Shown here: piece after piece, positions 14,418 through 24,279 of the stretch | How the letters are laid out: every line of letters starts with the position of its first letter | How positions within the stretch are numbered: the first letter of the stretch is position 1 | NCBI GenBank assembly: GCA_045604805.1 | Contig: JAZUOT010000040.1 | Coordinates: forward strand, 1 to 46,777 | Reading direction: 5' to 3' | Length of the DNA: 46,777 nt | From: JAZUOT01 sp045604805 | Lineage (GTDB): Bacteria > Bacillota > Clostridia > Oscillospirales > Acutalibacteraceae | The notes under the pieces: generated by a model | Seen by the model: the letters and a program-made list of their open reading frames with translations, nothing else | What the model was told of the DNA's origin: nothing | Database searches by the model: none | Program-made: the position numbers and the translations under genes

Positions 14418-15605
14418 TTATGCCAAAGTATCTCTTGAAAGTCTAATCCTAAGCTGCTCTATTTCCTGTAAATTTAACTCCATTTTTTCTGTCATATAAT
14501 TCACAGCTTCTGTCTTCAAATCAGTTTTATCATCAATTTCATCGATTCCAAAAGCTCTAGCCAAGCTCTTTAATATATTGCTTTCACTTAAAATTCTATA
14601 CTGTTCTGAATCAGCTTCAATACCATAGAAATTGTAATATGTCTGCATATAATCATTAACTATTTCATCTTTTGTTGCGCCCATAAAACACTCTAACAAT
14701 GCACAGACAAAACCAGTTCTACCCTTCCCTTCTGTACAATGTATTAGATATGGAGAATTATTTGAAATTATAAAGCGCATACCCTCAGCTAAACCAAGCT
14801 GAAAATCTTTTTGCATGAAATCCATACCCAAATTTAATGGCAAAATGTTACAAGAAGAGTAATATGAACCTGGCCAACCAGAATAGTTTTTCATACCATC
14901 CATAGTATCTTCTAAATTTAAAATATTCTTTACATTAGCATCCTTTACACTTTTATCGGCTTGTACATTGTCACCTAATACTTCTGGATTTATAGGAGAT
15001 GATGAGCGGTATAAAATACCATTACCCATACCTGTGGTATTTATTTCTCTGAAATTTGCTAGTTCCTCATTGCTTAAGTTTCTATTTTCTAATATTTCGT
15101 CACTTACCTCCACTTGACGCACAAGATATTCTTCATAGTAAGCACCCTTTTCTTTCAATTCTATTGAAACTTTTATTGGCTGTTTTAGGGTTTCATTATA
15201 TTCCCAACTATAACCTGGTTCTTCTGGTATTTCGTTCTTTGTAGCAATACCTGTATTAGTAGCAAAGTCGCCCATATTTATAGCTAAAACTACTTTATCG
15301 TCTTTGTCTACCTCGTCAATTTTCACAGCACAGACCATTTTTCCTTCTTCAACATCTGAATAGTTTGAACATACGGGCATTTCATATTTTTTATCAGCAA
15401 TGCTAACAGTAACTACATCACCGTAGTCATATCCTTTTTCTAAAAACTCACTACCTGAAATAGATAATTTTACATTTCCATACTTTTCTATCTCCGAAAC
15501 CGTAAAGTCTTTATTATTTGCTATTTTCAGCATAACAAACGCAAAAACCGAAATAAGTAATAAAATTAGTACCCATACGCTTATTTTTTTTGTTTTTTTA
15601 CTCAT
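14418..15605 (-). CDS. Membrane-anchored protein tyrosine phosphatase-like protein
   Basis: A 395-residue protein with a basic start and one membrane segment (about residues 8-27), placing the rest outside the membrane. The C-terminal half has the cysteine-phosphatase signature HCTEGKGRTG (Cys-x5-Arg), similar to secreted tyrosine/dual-specificity or phosphoinositide phosphatases. The N-terminal half (about 35-150), with the segment AINMGDFATNTGIA, is weakly reminiscent of the C-terminal barrel of SAM hydroxide adenosyltransferases; this is a tentative reading. The ATG at 15605 is chosen because AAGGG lies nine bases before it; the ATG at 15635 coincides with a TATAAT-like box. Extracellular phosphatases can act on host or surface phosphoproteins, but no substrate is known here. 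Confidence 0.8.
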   Translation of the reverse strand: MSKKTKKISVWVLILLLISVFAFVMLKIANNKDFTVSEIEKYGNVKLSISGSEFLEKGYDYGDVVTVSIADKKYEMPVCSNYSDVEEGKMVCAVKIDEVDKDDKVVLAINMGDFATNTGIATKNEIPEEPGYSWEYNETLKQPIKVSIELKEKGAYYEEYLVRQVEVSDEILENRNLSNEELANFREINTTGMGNGILYRSSSPINPEVLGDNVQADKSVKDANVKNILNLEDTMDGMKNYSGWPGSYYSSCNILPLNLGMDFMQKDFQLGLAEGMRFIISNNSPYLIHCTEGKGRTGFVCALLECFMGATKDEIVNDYMQTYYNFYGIEADSEQYRILSESNILKSLARAFGIDEIDDKTDLKTEAVNYMTEKMELNLQEIEQLRIRLSRDTLA

Positions 15606-15711
15606 ATGCTTGTCCCTTCTTATTAGAATTTTCATTATAGCTATATCAAACTTAAAAGCTATTAATAATTATACATTAGATTGGAATATTTTCTACATAC
15701 ACCTTTTATTG

Positions 15712-16302
15712 TCAATTAAACTCTTCATTAATTTCACAGATTATATTTTTATATTTTTCAGACACCACACACATATTTATTATCTTAACTAGGTTCGTAC
15801 TATTTATATGCTCAGGTAAATTAAGCTTTTCTAAAAATAATTTTCTTTTTATTTTGCTATTATTTCTACCGTAAAGACCATCACAAAACAAGTCACATTT
15901 TGTAATATTATTTACAGTTTCACAAGAAGATTCAGGCATGGCACTTTCTATTGAATTCAATAGCACTTCATCATTCATACCTTCTACGCCAAGCATATTT
16001 TCCTTAGAAGCTTGTCTTTTTCGTCTTTCCTTGCCAGTAACTTTAGGTATATATGCATTTTTTATTTTGTCTGCAGGCAAAATTGATTTGAGATAATTTC
16101 TTATCATAAATCCAGCTGAATCGCTATCGGTAAGTATTATAATGCCCATAGTATCAGCAAGTTGCTTTAAAATTTTTATCTTCTCATCGTCTGCAAATAC
16201 AGAAAAACCATTAGTAGATATTACAACCGTATCAAACAAGGCAGAAACACGCATTTTGTCGTATTTGCCTTCCACGACTATCGCTTCTCTAATTTTTATC
16301 AT
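15712..16302 (-). CDS. rnmV: Ribonuclease M5
   Basis: Toprim-fold endonuclease that matures 5S rRNA from its precursor in low-GC Gram-positives. The N-terminal IREAIVVEGKYDK holds the Toprim glutamate, and ILTDSDSAGFMIRN holds the paired aspartates. The RKRKQ-like basic stretch and NSKIKRKLFLEKLNLPE near the C-terminus fit the family. At 196 residues it is of normal size. It lies 18 bases downstream of holA; in many Firmicutes it accompanies ksgA instead. Confidence 0.9.
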   Translation of the reverse strand: MIKIREAIVVEGKYDKMRVSALFDTVVISTNGFSVFADDEKIKILKQLADTMGIIILTDSDSAGFMIRNYLKSILPADKIKNAYIPKVTGKERRKRQASKENMLGVEGMNDEVLLNSIESAMPESSCETVNNITKCDLFCDGLYGRNNSKIKRKLFLEKLNLPEHINSTNLVKIINMCVVSEKYKNIICEINEEFN

Positions 16303-16320
16303 ATTTCTTACCTTTTTTCT

Positions 16321-17361
16321 TTATTTTTTGCTTTTCAAAATCAAAATTATCTCTGATAAAAGCTGTTCTATGTAAGTTCTAGCGTCGCCTTTTTCTGATT
16401 TCAACTTAATATCCGTATCTGAAAACAAATTAATTATCTTCTCTATATCCTTCATAGCAAATTTAGATGAATTTCTGTGTGCTGCTTTTAATTTAAAAGC
16501 CTTGTTTGCAGAATATTCAAAAGTACTGGCAAGCTCTGCATCGGATATTTTGTAAATTTTTGCAAGCTTTACCCTATACATATCTACAAACGACGATGCT
16601 AAAACGGCTAATATCATTATAGGTTCTTCTTTTTGGAATATTAGCTTATCAAGTTCGAGTAATGCAGTGTCAAAATCCCCGTTGCAAACCGCATTTGACA
16701 TAGTAAAAACACTAGAATCAATGCTCTTTATAACTAAATTTTCTATATCACTTTTTTCTATGGTAGCTTTTTCTTCGCAATAAGCACACAACTTTTCCAA
16801 TTCATTTTTTAAGGTAAACAAGTCATCACTTGAATAATCTATCAAAAAATTTGCATCACTTAAGCGCAAGTCACAATTCCTAAGCTTTGCCCATTTAATT
16901 AATTGCTTTGCTATATCAGCTCTTGCCATCTCTTTAAATTCTAAAACTGAGCCAGAATTTTCAAATAACTTTATAACCTTTCGCACTGCCGGAACTTTTT
17001 TTAATTCCTTGGTATCCTTAAACACCAACACAGTGGTATCAGGCAAATCTGATAGTAATTCTTTAAGTTTATTGAATTCAGATTGACTAAGATTTTGTAT
17101 ATCCCAATCTTCAACTAAAACACATTTTCTCTCTGCCATCATTGGCAAAGCTTCTACCGCATTAGCCATATCTTGTACCGAAACATCTTTAGTTAATTTA
17201 TTAAAATTAAATTCTTTAAATAAATTTTTATGAACTGTTTCACACAGCAGATTCGAATAATGATTCAAAAGATATTTCTCTTTACCATAAAAATAATACA
17301 CTTTAGAGAATGTCTCTTTTTTTATGTCATTTTTCAGATCTTGTATATTTATATTCCCCAT
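16321..17361 (-). CDS. holA: DNA polymerase III delta subunit
   Basis: Clamp-loader subunit that opens the beta sliding clamp. The start KVYYFYGKEKYLLNHY is the degenerate nucleotide-binding segment of HolA. The ALPMMAERKCVLVEDWD and TTVLVFKDTKELKK stretches and the C-terminal AHRNSSKFAMKDIEKIINLFSDTDIKLKSE, with its RTYIEQLLSEI end, are diagnostic. At 346 residues it is full length. It sits between ftsH and rnmV; a hairpin separates it from ftsH. Confidence 0.9.
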   Translation of the reverse strand: MGNINIQDLKNDIKKETFSKVYYFYGKEKYLLNHYSNLLCETVHKNLFKEFNFNKLTKDVSVQDMANAVEALPMMAERKCVLVEDWDIQNLSQSEFNKLKELLSDLPDTTVLVFKDTKELKKVPAVRKVIKLFENSGSVLEFKEMARADIAKQLIKWAKLRNCDLRLSDANFLIDYSSDDLFTLKNELEKLCAYCEEKATIEKSDIENLVIKSIDSSVFTMSNAVCNGDFDTALLELDKLIFQKEEPIMILAVLASSFVDMYRVKLAKIYKISDAELASTFEYSANKAFKLKAAHRNSSKFAMKDIEKIINLFSDTDIKLKSEKGDARTYIEQLLSEIILILKSKK

Positions 17362-17375
17362 AGTATCTAACCTAC

Positions 17376-17413
17376 AAAAAAATATTTTAGGCAGATGCCA
17401 AAAGACACCTGCC
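17376..17413 (-). terminator. Terminator after ftsH
   Basis: On the minus strand GGCAGGTGTC (17404-17413) pairs with GGCATCTGCC (17390-17399) using wobble pairs over a short loop, followed by TAAAATATTTTTTT. It begins 13 bases after the ftsH stop and would separate ftsH from holA. Confidence 0.75.
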
Positions 17414-17425
17414 CAATTTTAAAAT

Positions 17426-19450
17426 TTACTCATCAACAGTTTCTTCTTTGTCGGGTTCTTTCTTTTCTTCATTCATGAGTTCTTCGAATTCTTCTCCGCT
17501 CATCTTTTCTTTTTCCATCAAATACTTCGCAATCCTGTGTAATTGCTCTTCGTGAGTATGCAAAATAGTTTCTGTTCTATCGTAGCCAGCCCTTATAACC
17601 TTACTTATTTCTTCATCTATCTCAGAAGCAACTTTTTCAGAATAATTTTTCATATGCCCCATATCTCGACCTATAAAAACTTCTTCATTATTGTTTCCAA
17701 AATTAATAGGCCCCAATTTTTCACTCATACCATATTTAGTAACCATCGAAGAGGCCAATTTTGTAGCTCTCTCTATATCATTAGAAGCTCCTGTTGAAAT
17801 ATCTCCCAAAATTAAGGCTTCTGCTACTCTACCGCCTAATAGAACTATTATTTCTTCTTCCATCTCTGTTTTCGAGCGATAAGATTTATCTTCTTCAGGC
17901 AAAGACATTGTATATCCGCCCGCTAAGCCCCTAGGGATTATCGATATCTGATGAACTTTATCCTGCGTTTTGCAGTAATACGTAGCAATGGCGTGACCAG
18001 CCTCGTGATAAGCTGTCAATCTTTTTTCTTTTTCGCTCATCCTGCGAGATTTTTTCTCTGTACCCACTACTACTTTTATCGCCGCTTCTTCTATTTCTGG
18101 CATTGTTATGGCTTTTAAGTCTTTTCTAGCACACAAAAGTGCAGCTTCATTCAAAAGATTTTCTAAATCAGCACCAGTAAAACCAGCCGTAGTTTTAGCA
18201 ACTGTTAATAAATCCACATCAGGAGCTAAAGGTTTATCTTTGGCATGAACCTTCAGTATCTCTTCCCTACCCTTAACATCAGGGGCTGAAACTGCTATTT
18301 GTCTATCGAACCTGCCAGGTCTCATCAAAGCTTTATCTAATATGTCAGGCCTGTTTGTTGCTGCTATGATTATAACTCCTTCATTAGCACCAAAACCATC
18401 CATTTCGACTAGTAATTGGTTAAGCGTTTGCTCTCTTTCATCGTGGCCACCGCCTAAACCGGCTCCTCTTTGTCTACCAACTGCATCGATCTCATCAATA
18501 AACACTATACTAGGTGACTTTTCTTTTGCTTTTTGGAACAAGTCTCTTACTCTAGAAGCACCTACACCAACAAACATCTCTACAAAGTCTGAACCTGATA
18601 TGAAGAAAAATGGTACTCCTGCTTCACCTGCAACCGCTCTAGCGAGTAATGTTTTACCTGTTCCTGGAGGTCCAACAAGCAAAACTCCCTTTGGTATTCT
18701 CGCACCTATATCATTAAACTTCTGAGGATTTTTCAAAAACTCTACTATCTCCTCTAGTTCTTGTTTTTCTTCATCTGCACCAGCGACATCTTTGAAGGTA
18801 GTTTTTCTTTTTTCGTCGGCTATATTTTTGATCTTTGCTTTTCCAAAGCCCATTTGGCGACCATCCATACCCATTTCGCCAGCCATTTTTTTCATTATAT
18901 ACCAGAAGAGTGCCAGAAAACCAACCGATATCAAAATCATTGGCATATAGCTCATAAACCAATTTTCTTCAGCAGGTCTATCCAGATTATAAATCATAGG
19001 GTTATCTGGATTTTCTTTATTATATTGGTCTATATAAGGTTTTATTTCGCTATATAAAGTTCCTGAATCTGGAGCTGTATACTGCAAAACGGTAGGCATT
19101 TTCTCTGCCTCAGAATTAGAAAGTCCTGGGACCATACCCCATAAATTATCCACTCCCGTTTCAACGCTTTCTTGCCCCTGCTCAACCTCACCAGCATCAT
19201 TTGGACGATTTTTACTGCTAACTCTGCTTGGCTTTGGCTGGACACCCTCTTTTAGAGTTATTTCCATCTTTCCGCTACCTAGATTTAGGTTAAATGTCTC
19301 TACCTGTTTATCTCTAAAATATCCCACTATATCTGAGTAATTATGGCTCTGTGCAGAACCACTCCCATATAGTGATGCGATCAGAATTATTAAAAGAGCC
19401 GGTATGCCTATGTACATCAATAGGCTACGAAGATTTTTTTTATTTTCCAA
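17426..19450 (-). CDS. ftsH: ATP-dependent zinc metalloprotease FtsH
   Basis: Membrane-bound AAA protease that removes damaged or regulatory membrane proteins. A membrane segment at about 9-28, an extracytoplasmic domain of about 135 residues with a Gln/Glu-rich insertion, and a second membrane segment at about 168-188 precede the AAA module. Walker A is GPPGTGKT (260-267), Walker B is IVFIDEIDAVG, and the second region of homology has RPGRFDRQ. The zinc site HEAGH follows. At 674 residues it is full length. The start is TTG, nine bases after GGGAGG; the overlapping ATG frame stops after five codons. It follows hpt and tilS, the usual Firmicutes order. Confidence 0.97.
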   Translation of the reverse strand: MENKKNLRSLLMYIGIPALLIILIASLYGSGSAQSHNYSDIVGYFRDKQVETFNLNLGSGKMEITLKEGVQPKPSRVSSKNRPNDAGEVEQGQESVETGVDNLWGMVPGLSNSEAEKMPTVLQYTAPDSGTLYSEIKPYIDQYNKENPDNPMIYNLDRPAEENWFMSYMPMILISVGFLALFWYIMKKMAGEMGMDGRQMGFGKAKIKNIADEKRKTTFKDVAGADEEKQELEEIVEFLKNPQKFNDIGARIPKGVLLVGPPGTGKTLLARAVAGEAGVPFFFISGSDFVEMFVGVGASRVRDLFQKAKEKSPSIVFIDEIDAVGRQRGAGLGGGHDEREQTLNQLLVEMDGFGANEGVIIIAATNRPDILDKALMRPGRFDRQIAVSAPDVKGREEILKVHAKDKPLAPDVDLLTVAKTTAGFTGADLENLLNEAALLCARKDLKAITMPEIEEAAIKVVVGTEKKSRRMSEKEKRLTAYHEAGHAIATYYCKTQDKVHQISIIPRGLAGGYTMSLPEEDKSYRSKTEMEEEIIVLLGGRVAEALILGDISTGASNDIERATKLASSMVTKYGMSEKLGPINFGNNNEEVFIGRDMGHMKNYSEKVASEIDEEISKVIRAGYDRTETILHTHEEQLHRIAKYLMEKEKMSGEEFEELMNEEKKEPDKEETVDE

Positions 19451-19498
19451 AATTCATTGCCTCCCTCAAAGTTAAAAGTCTCATAAAATTTTCCATAA

Positions 19499-20041
19499 CT
19501 ACTGAGAATAAACTTCTGGCTTTAACACACCAACATAAGGCAAATTTCTATATTTTTCATCGAAGTCAAGACCATAGCCAACTATGAATTCATCCCCTAT
19601 TGTAAAACCTATATAATCTGCTTCTATATCTTTTATTCTTCTGCAAGGTTTATCAAAAAGTGAACATATCCTTATACTCTGAGCCCCTCCTGCTTCCATA
19701 TACTGCTTTATATAGTATAAAGTATTTCCCGTATCCACTATATCTTCAACTAACACTATATTATAACCATCCACAGGGCACTCTAATTCTTTAGTTATTG
19801 TTACAACACCACTGGACATTGTATCTTTTCCATAATAACTTGAAGCTTCCATAAAATCCATTTTACAAGTTGTATTAATGTGTTTTACTAGATCTCCCAT
19901 AAAAATAAATGAACCTTTTAAAATTCCGACTATAAGTAATTTTTTATCCTTGTAATCTCTTGTTATCTGTTCACCTAATCTTTTACATGCTTCAGCTATT
20001 TGTTCACCAGTGTATCTTATACTCTGGATATCTTCATGCAT
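19499..20041 (-). CDS. hpt: Hypoxanthine phosphoribosyltransferase
   Basis: Purine salvage enzyme forming IMP/GMP from hypoxanthine or guanine and PRPP. The PRPP loop is IVLVEDIVDTGNTL, and VGILKGSFIFMGDL and DFMEASSYYG are family segments. The 180-residue form begins at ATG 20041, seven bases after GAGGAG; an in-frame TTG two codons earlier would overlap tilS. It starts two bases after the tilS stop, so it is translationally linked. Confidence 0.95.
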   Translation of the reverse strand: MHEDIQSIRYTGEQIAEACKRLGEQITRDYKDKKLLIVGILKGSFIFMGDLVKHINTTCKMDFMEASSYYGKDTMSSGVVTITKELECPVDGYNIVLVEDIVDTGNTLYYIKQYMEAGGAQSIRICSLFDKPCRRIKDIEADYIGFTIGDEFIVGYGLDFDEKYRNLPYVGVLKPEVYSQ

Positions 20042-20043
20042 AA

Positions 20044-21411
20044 TCAAACTCCTCTTTTTTGTATCAAAATAGCATTCTGTGTGTTTTTTTTGACTTTAGC
20101 AAATTCACTTACCCCAAAACCTTCTAACCATAGTATATTATCTTTATCAGAAAGTATAAGGAACCTGTTTCTCGATATCGGGTCTATATTATTCTCCTGC
20201 ATAAGTTTCTTATATTTTTTAGATATATTACCTCTACCTATCTGTTTGAACTTATCAGAATTTCGACGATATCTAAAAACAGCCGTTCCGTTAATTATAT
20301 CACAACTAACTAAATTTCGAAACAAGTCAGCATCTTCTTCTTTAATCCTATCTATTCTTTCTCTATCAATAATACTAATTACATAATCCCCAGAAAGAGG
20401 CGTTGATATTACTCCACTGCAAAAAGGAATCTCAAAATTAGCACAATAATTATATAATTGCTCAGTATTTTTTTTTGTATTTACTTTTAATATTGAACCA
20501 TTAACTTCCACTATGGTGTTAATACCAAGTTGTACTGCACCTTTGCCTTTCATAATGATATCATCAATTAGATTTAAGTGGACCGATTCTAAACTTATAC
20601 CATGTAAGGCTTTTTGTATAAATCTCACTCTCAAAGCCTTATGAAGATTTTTTATCTGCTCTATGTCAAAACCGTTTTCCCGTTTCGAATTTTCATAAAT
20701 CTCATCTATCACTTCACAAAAATAATCTTCATCTACACTTAAATTTTCCTTCAAACGCAAAATCACTTGTTCTAAAGAGGGGTTTATTTCCTTTAAAACT
20801 GGCACAAGTTTATGACGTATTTTATTTCTGTTGTACTCCAGTGATTTATTGCTCTCATCTTCCCTATACGGTATATTATGCTTTGATACATAATCTTTTA
20901 TTTCTTCTTTGCTTATCTCGATAAAAGGTCTTATTATATTACCTCTTACGGCAGGAATACCTTGTAGACCATTTTTAAAGCATCCTCTAGCAAGATTAAA
21001 TAATACCGTCTCTAAGCTTTCAGAAAGAGTATGTGCCGTTGCAATATATCCACTCTTCCCCACTATTTTGTCAAATAACTTGTACCTTTCATTTCTTGCA
21101 CATTCTTCTATACCAAGCTTGTTTTTGTTTGCTATTTTTTTTATGTCTATTTTTTCAGATATAAACTCTATGTCTAGATTTTTACAAAACTCACAAACTA
21201 GTTTTTCATCTTTATCCGCTTCTAAATCTCTTAAACAGTGATTCAAATGTGCGACTTTTATTTTTATTTTCAATTCGTCTTTATATTTATTGAGTACATA
21301 TAACAAAGCCATGGAATCTATACCACCAGATACTGCAACTAGTATAGTGGAATATCCTTTTATCATATCGTACTTTTTTATTGTGGCTTTAAATTTTTCT
21401 TCAATACTCAT
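20044..21411 (-). CDS. tilS: tRNA(Ile)-lysidine synthase
   Basis: Modifies C34 of the AUA-reading tRNA(Ile) to lysidine using ATP and lysine. The PP-loop SGGIDSMALLYVL (about 29-41) binds ATP. HLNHCLRDLEADKDE, CARNERYKLFDKI and TAHTLSESLETVLFNLARG are the catalytic-domain signatures. The C-terminal substrate-recognition domain ends LEGFGVSEFAKV. At 455 residues it is typical. The gene starts inside the end of dnaB (11-base overlap) and is followed at two bases by hpt. Confidence 0.94.
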   Translation of the reverse strand: MSIEEKFKATIKKYDMIKGYSTILVAVSGGIDSMALLYVLNKYKDELKIKIKVAHLNHCLRDLEADKDEKLVCEFCKNLDIEFISEKIDIKKIANKNKLGIEECARNERYKLFDKIVGKSGYIATAHTLSESLETVLFNLARGCFKNGLQGIPAVRGNIIRPFIEISKEEIKDYVSKHNIPYREDESNKSLEYNRNKIRHKLVPVLKEINPSLEQVILRLKENLSVDEDYFCEVIDEIYENSKRENGFDIEQIKNLHKALRVRFIQKALHGISLESVHLNLIDDIIMKGKGAVQLGINTIVEVNGSILKVNTKKNTEQLYNYCANFEIPFCSGVISTPLSGDYVISIIDRERIDRIKEEDADLFRNLVSCDIINGTAVFRYRRNSDKFKQIGRGNISKKYKKLMQENNIDPISRNRFLILSDKDNILWLEGFGVSEFAKVKKNTQNAILIQKRGV

Positions 21412-22777
21412 CGGTATGTATTACCTCCGATGCAGTAAAACGCATAAATTCTCCCTGCCAGTGGAGATTAACAGTTCTAGTATCTCCATGTCTGTTTTTT
21501 GCAACTATACACTCTCCGGAATTATTTCTCATATCTTCATCTATGTCTGTATCGTTTTGATTGTAATAACTTTCTCTGAACAAAAATAAAACTATATCCG
21601 CATCTTGCTCTATAGAACCAGAATCCCTGAGATCTGATAGCATTGGTCTATGCTCTGTTCTTTGCTCACTCGCACGAGATAGCTGCGAAAGCAGTATAAC
21701 AGGAACATTTAATTCTTTTGCCATAATTTTCAAGCTTCTAGTTATTTCTGAGATCTCCTGCACCCTGTTTTCTATCCTTCTAGAGCTTCCCATAAGCTGC
21801 AAATAGTCTATAAAGACTGCATCTACATTTTTTAGTCTCCTAAGCTTTGCCTTCATTTCCGGGACAGTAATCCTAGGTGTATCATCCAAATACAGTTCTA
21901 TATTAGACAAAACATCCGAAGCCTCTATAATTCTTGTCCACTCGTCTTCATTTAACTGCCCTGTTCTAAGTTTAGTTCCTTCAACCATGGCTTCACTCGC
22001 TATGAGCCTTGAAACAAGCTGTTCTTTTGTCATTTCCAGGGAAAAAAATGCAACCTTAAAATGTCCATTTCTAGCTGCATGAGAGGCCATATTTAAAGCA
22101 AAACTGGTTTTACCCATACCGGGACGTGCCGCCAATAATATCAAATCTGAGCGGTTAAGACCTGTAATAACATTATCAAGGTCTGAGATACCAGTAGGTA
22201 TTCCCTTGTAAAGGTCACTGTCTTCAGAATTCAAAGCATCCAATCTATCAAGAGTCTGTATAATAACTTCGTTTACTCTCTGCAAACCCTGGATATTCTT
22301 GCCAGTCCTTATATCAAATATCCTTTGCTCTGCAAAATCTAAAAGCTCGGTAGAACTTTTACCACTTTCTCCTGCTTCATCTAGAATTCCACGGGCCGTT
22401 AAAATCAAACTTTTCAAATCATATTTATCTCTAACGATTTTTGCATATGAGTCCACATTAGAAATAGATGGCACCGACTGAGCCAAACTCAACAGATAAT
22501 TCTTGTCTACTTCCCTATCAAAATCCTGTTTTGATTCCAGATAATTTATCAGAGTTATTACATCTATAGAATTACCATTTGAAAACATTTCAAGCATAGC
22601 TGAATATATCATCTTATTATTCGGCATATGAAAATACTCCGCTTTTGGTAATATTTCAGCTACCGAATTAAGGCAATCACTATCCAACAAAACAGCACCC
22701 AAAACAGACTGCTCTGCTTCGGGACTATATGGCATATTTAATATGTCATACTGCGATATCTGTTCTAAATCAGCCAT
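21401..22777 (-). CDS. dnaB: Replicative DNA helicase
   Basis: Hexameric helicase (named DnaC in Bacillus) that unwinds DNA at the fork. The N-terminal domain begins MPYSPEAEQSVLGAVLLD. The RecA-like domain has Walker A ARPGMGKTSFALN, FSLEMTKEQLVSRLIASEA, Walker B AVFIDYLQLM, and LSQLSRASEQR. The full length is 458 residues. No intein is present. It is downstream of rplI (18 bases) and of genes for DnaD- and DnaI-like loaders, so helicase and loading factors are co-transcribed. Confidence 0.97.
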   Translation of the reverse strand: MADLEQISQYDILNMPYSPEAEQSVLGAVLLDSDCLNSVAEILPKAEYFHMPNNKMIYSAMLEMFSNGNSIDVITLINYLESKQDFDREVDKNYLLSLAQSVPSISNVDSYAKIVRDKYDLKSLILTARGILDEAGESGKSSTELLDFAEQRIFDIRTGKNIQGLQRVNEVIIQTLDRLDALNSEDSDLYKGIPTGISDLDNVITGLNRSDLILLAARPGMGKTSFALNMASHAARNGHFKVAFFSLEMTKEQLVSRLIASEAMVEGTKLRTGQLNEDEWTRIIEASDVLSNIELYLDDTPRITVPEMKAKLRRLKNVDAVFIDYLQLMGSSRRIENRVQEISEITRSLKIMAKELNVPVILLSQLSRASEQRTEHRPMLSDLRDSGSIEQDADIVLFLFRESYYNQNDTDIDEDMRNNSGECIVAKNRHGDTRTVNLHWQGEFMRFTASEVIHTDEY

Positions 22778-22795
22778 ACCTTAACACCCAAATAA

Positions 22796-23245
22796 TTATT
22801 TTTCTCCGACCATAACAAAAAATTCGCATTTTATATCTCTGTGCAATTTAGCTTCGCATTTATATTTGCCATAAGCTTTTATGTCACCGTCTTCTATAAC
22901 TATCTTACGCTTGTCTACTTCTATCTTGAACTGTTCCTTTATCGCACCAGCTATCTCCTTATTTGTTATGGAACCAAAAAGTTTACCATTATCGCCTGAT
23001 TTGGCACTCAATTTTACAGTTTTATTTTTTAATATCTGTGCCTGTTCTTGACATTCTACCCTCTTTAGTTCTTCTCTATGTTCTTTTGCCGCCTTTTCAT
23101 TTTTAAGCTCGTTTAAGACTTGTGCCGTTGCTTCTTTTGCAAGTTTATTTGGCAATAGGAAGTTACGTGCGTATCCATCCGGTACATTTATGAGATCTCC
23201 TTTTTTGCCTTTTCCTTTAACATCAGCAAGTAGTACTAATTTCAT
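22796..23245 (-). CDS. rplI: 50S ribosomal protein L9
   Basis: Binds 23S rRNA at the L1-side stalk base. The N-terminal MKLVLLADVKGKGKKGDLI and DGYARNFLLPNKLA are diagnostic of L9. A long central helix leads to the C-terminal domain with SGDNGKLFGSITNKEIA. At 149 residues it is full length. In many Firmicutes gdpP lies immediately upstream of rplI; here a DnaI-like gene is in that place. Confidence 0.97.
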   Translation of the reverse strand: MKLVLLADVKGKGKKGDLINVPDGYARNFLLPNKLAKEATAQVLNELKNEKAAKEHREELKRVECQEQAQILKNKTVKLSAKSGDNGKLFGSITNKEIAGAIKEQFKIEVDKRKIVIEDGDIKAYGKYKCEAKLHRDIKCEFFVMVGEK

Positions 23246-23259
23246 GCTACAACAACTCC

Positions 23260-24249
23260 CTATCTTTTTTTATATTTTATTTTCTGCCTTATATCTTTAC
23301 CTAAGAACTCCAAACGTTCCATGTTTCCCATTATACGTGAAACAAATCGCTGTGTATATGCCTCCTCGAGCTCTCTTAGTGTTAAATTGGTACTTATTAT
23401 AGTTGGTTTCGAAGTAAGAAGCCTAGAATTGAGTATATTATATATTGTCGCTACGGTAAATTTAGTTTCAAATTCTGTACCTAAATCATCCAAAATCAAA
23501 AGATCACAGTCTAGCAAATAATTTAAAGTATTTTCCTCACTACTATAAGCAGAAAAATGTTCCTTTTCTAGCTTACTCAAAATAGCTGGTGCTGAAGAAT
23601 ATATAACTCCATATCCTTTGTCTATAACTTTCCTTGCTATGGCTAAGGACAAATGAGTTTTGCCAAGTCCTGTTTTACCTTGCATAAGCAAACTAGTACT
23701 ATGATTTGAAAAATTTTCCGCGTAATCTCTGCAAAACCTTAGGACTTTCTGCATTCTTTCCTTAGGTGCAGGCTTATTTTCTATGATCTGCTCTGCAGAA
23801 TAATAGTCCAACGAAAAATCTTCAAAAGAACACAGGTCTAAGGGAGATATCTTATTTAATTCATCGTATGTCTGTTTTTTTAGCAATAGCTTTAAACATT
23901 CACACATTTTTCCATCTATAAAACCCGTATCCTTGCAAGCACTACAAACATGTTTAAGTTTCAAATAATCCTTAGGGAAATTATTTTCCTCTAAAATTCC
24001 CTCTAGTTCTTCCTGCAAACTTAAATTTTTGTTTTTTAATAATTTCACCTGTTCGCGTACATTTTTTCCGTTTATCACAGCTTTAGCAAGTTTTACCGCT
24101 GTGGAACTTAACTGATTTTCTATTTCTCTAGCTCTAGTGTTTCTCTTGTACAAACACTCTTTATTTTTTCTTAGTTCCGCTAAACTTGCAGTACGCCTAT
24201 TTTCAAGTATAGATAAACTTTTTCGATATACTTCCTTACTGTAAGGCAT
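23260..24249 (-). CDS. dnaI: DnaI/DnaC-type helicase loader ATPase
   Basis: AAA ATPase that delivers DnaB helicase to the origin or to stalled forks. The N-terminal half is helical with a zinc-binding-type CSACKDTGFIDGKMCEC segment. The ATPase part has Walker A QGKTGLGKTHLS (about residue 195), Walker B LLILDDLG, and the sensor segment IISTNLTLREL. At 329 residues it fits the clostridial loader family. It lies between the DnaD-like gene and rplI-dnaB; its position supports a role with that helicase. The symbol is by family and context. Confidence 0.85.
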   Translation of the reverse strand: MPYSKEVYRKSLSILENRRTASLAELRKNKECLYKRNTRAREIENQLSSTAVKLAKAVINGKNVREQVKLLKNKNLSLQEELEGILEENNFPKDYLKLKHVCSACKDTGFIDGKMCECLKLLLKKQTYDELNKISPLDLCSFEDFSLDYYSAEQIIENKPAPKERMQKVLRFCRDYAENFSNHSTSLLMQGKTGLGKTHLSLAIARKVIDKGYGVIYSSAPAILSKLEKEHFSAYSSEENTLNYLLDCDLLILDDLGTEFETKFTVATIYNILNSRLLTSKPTIISTNLTLRELEEAYTQRFVSRIMGNMERLEFLGKDIRQKIKYKKR

Positions 24250-24279
24250 AAATCTAGATACTCCTCTTTATGGCGCTGT

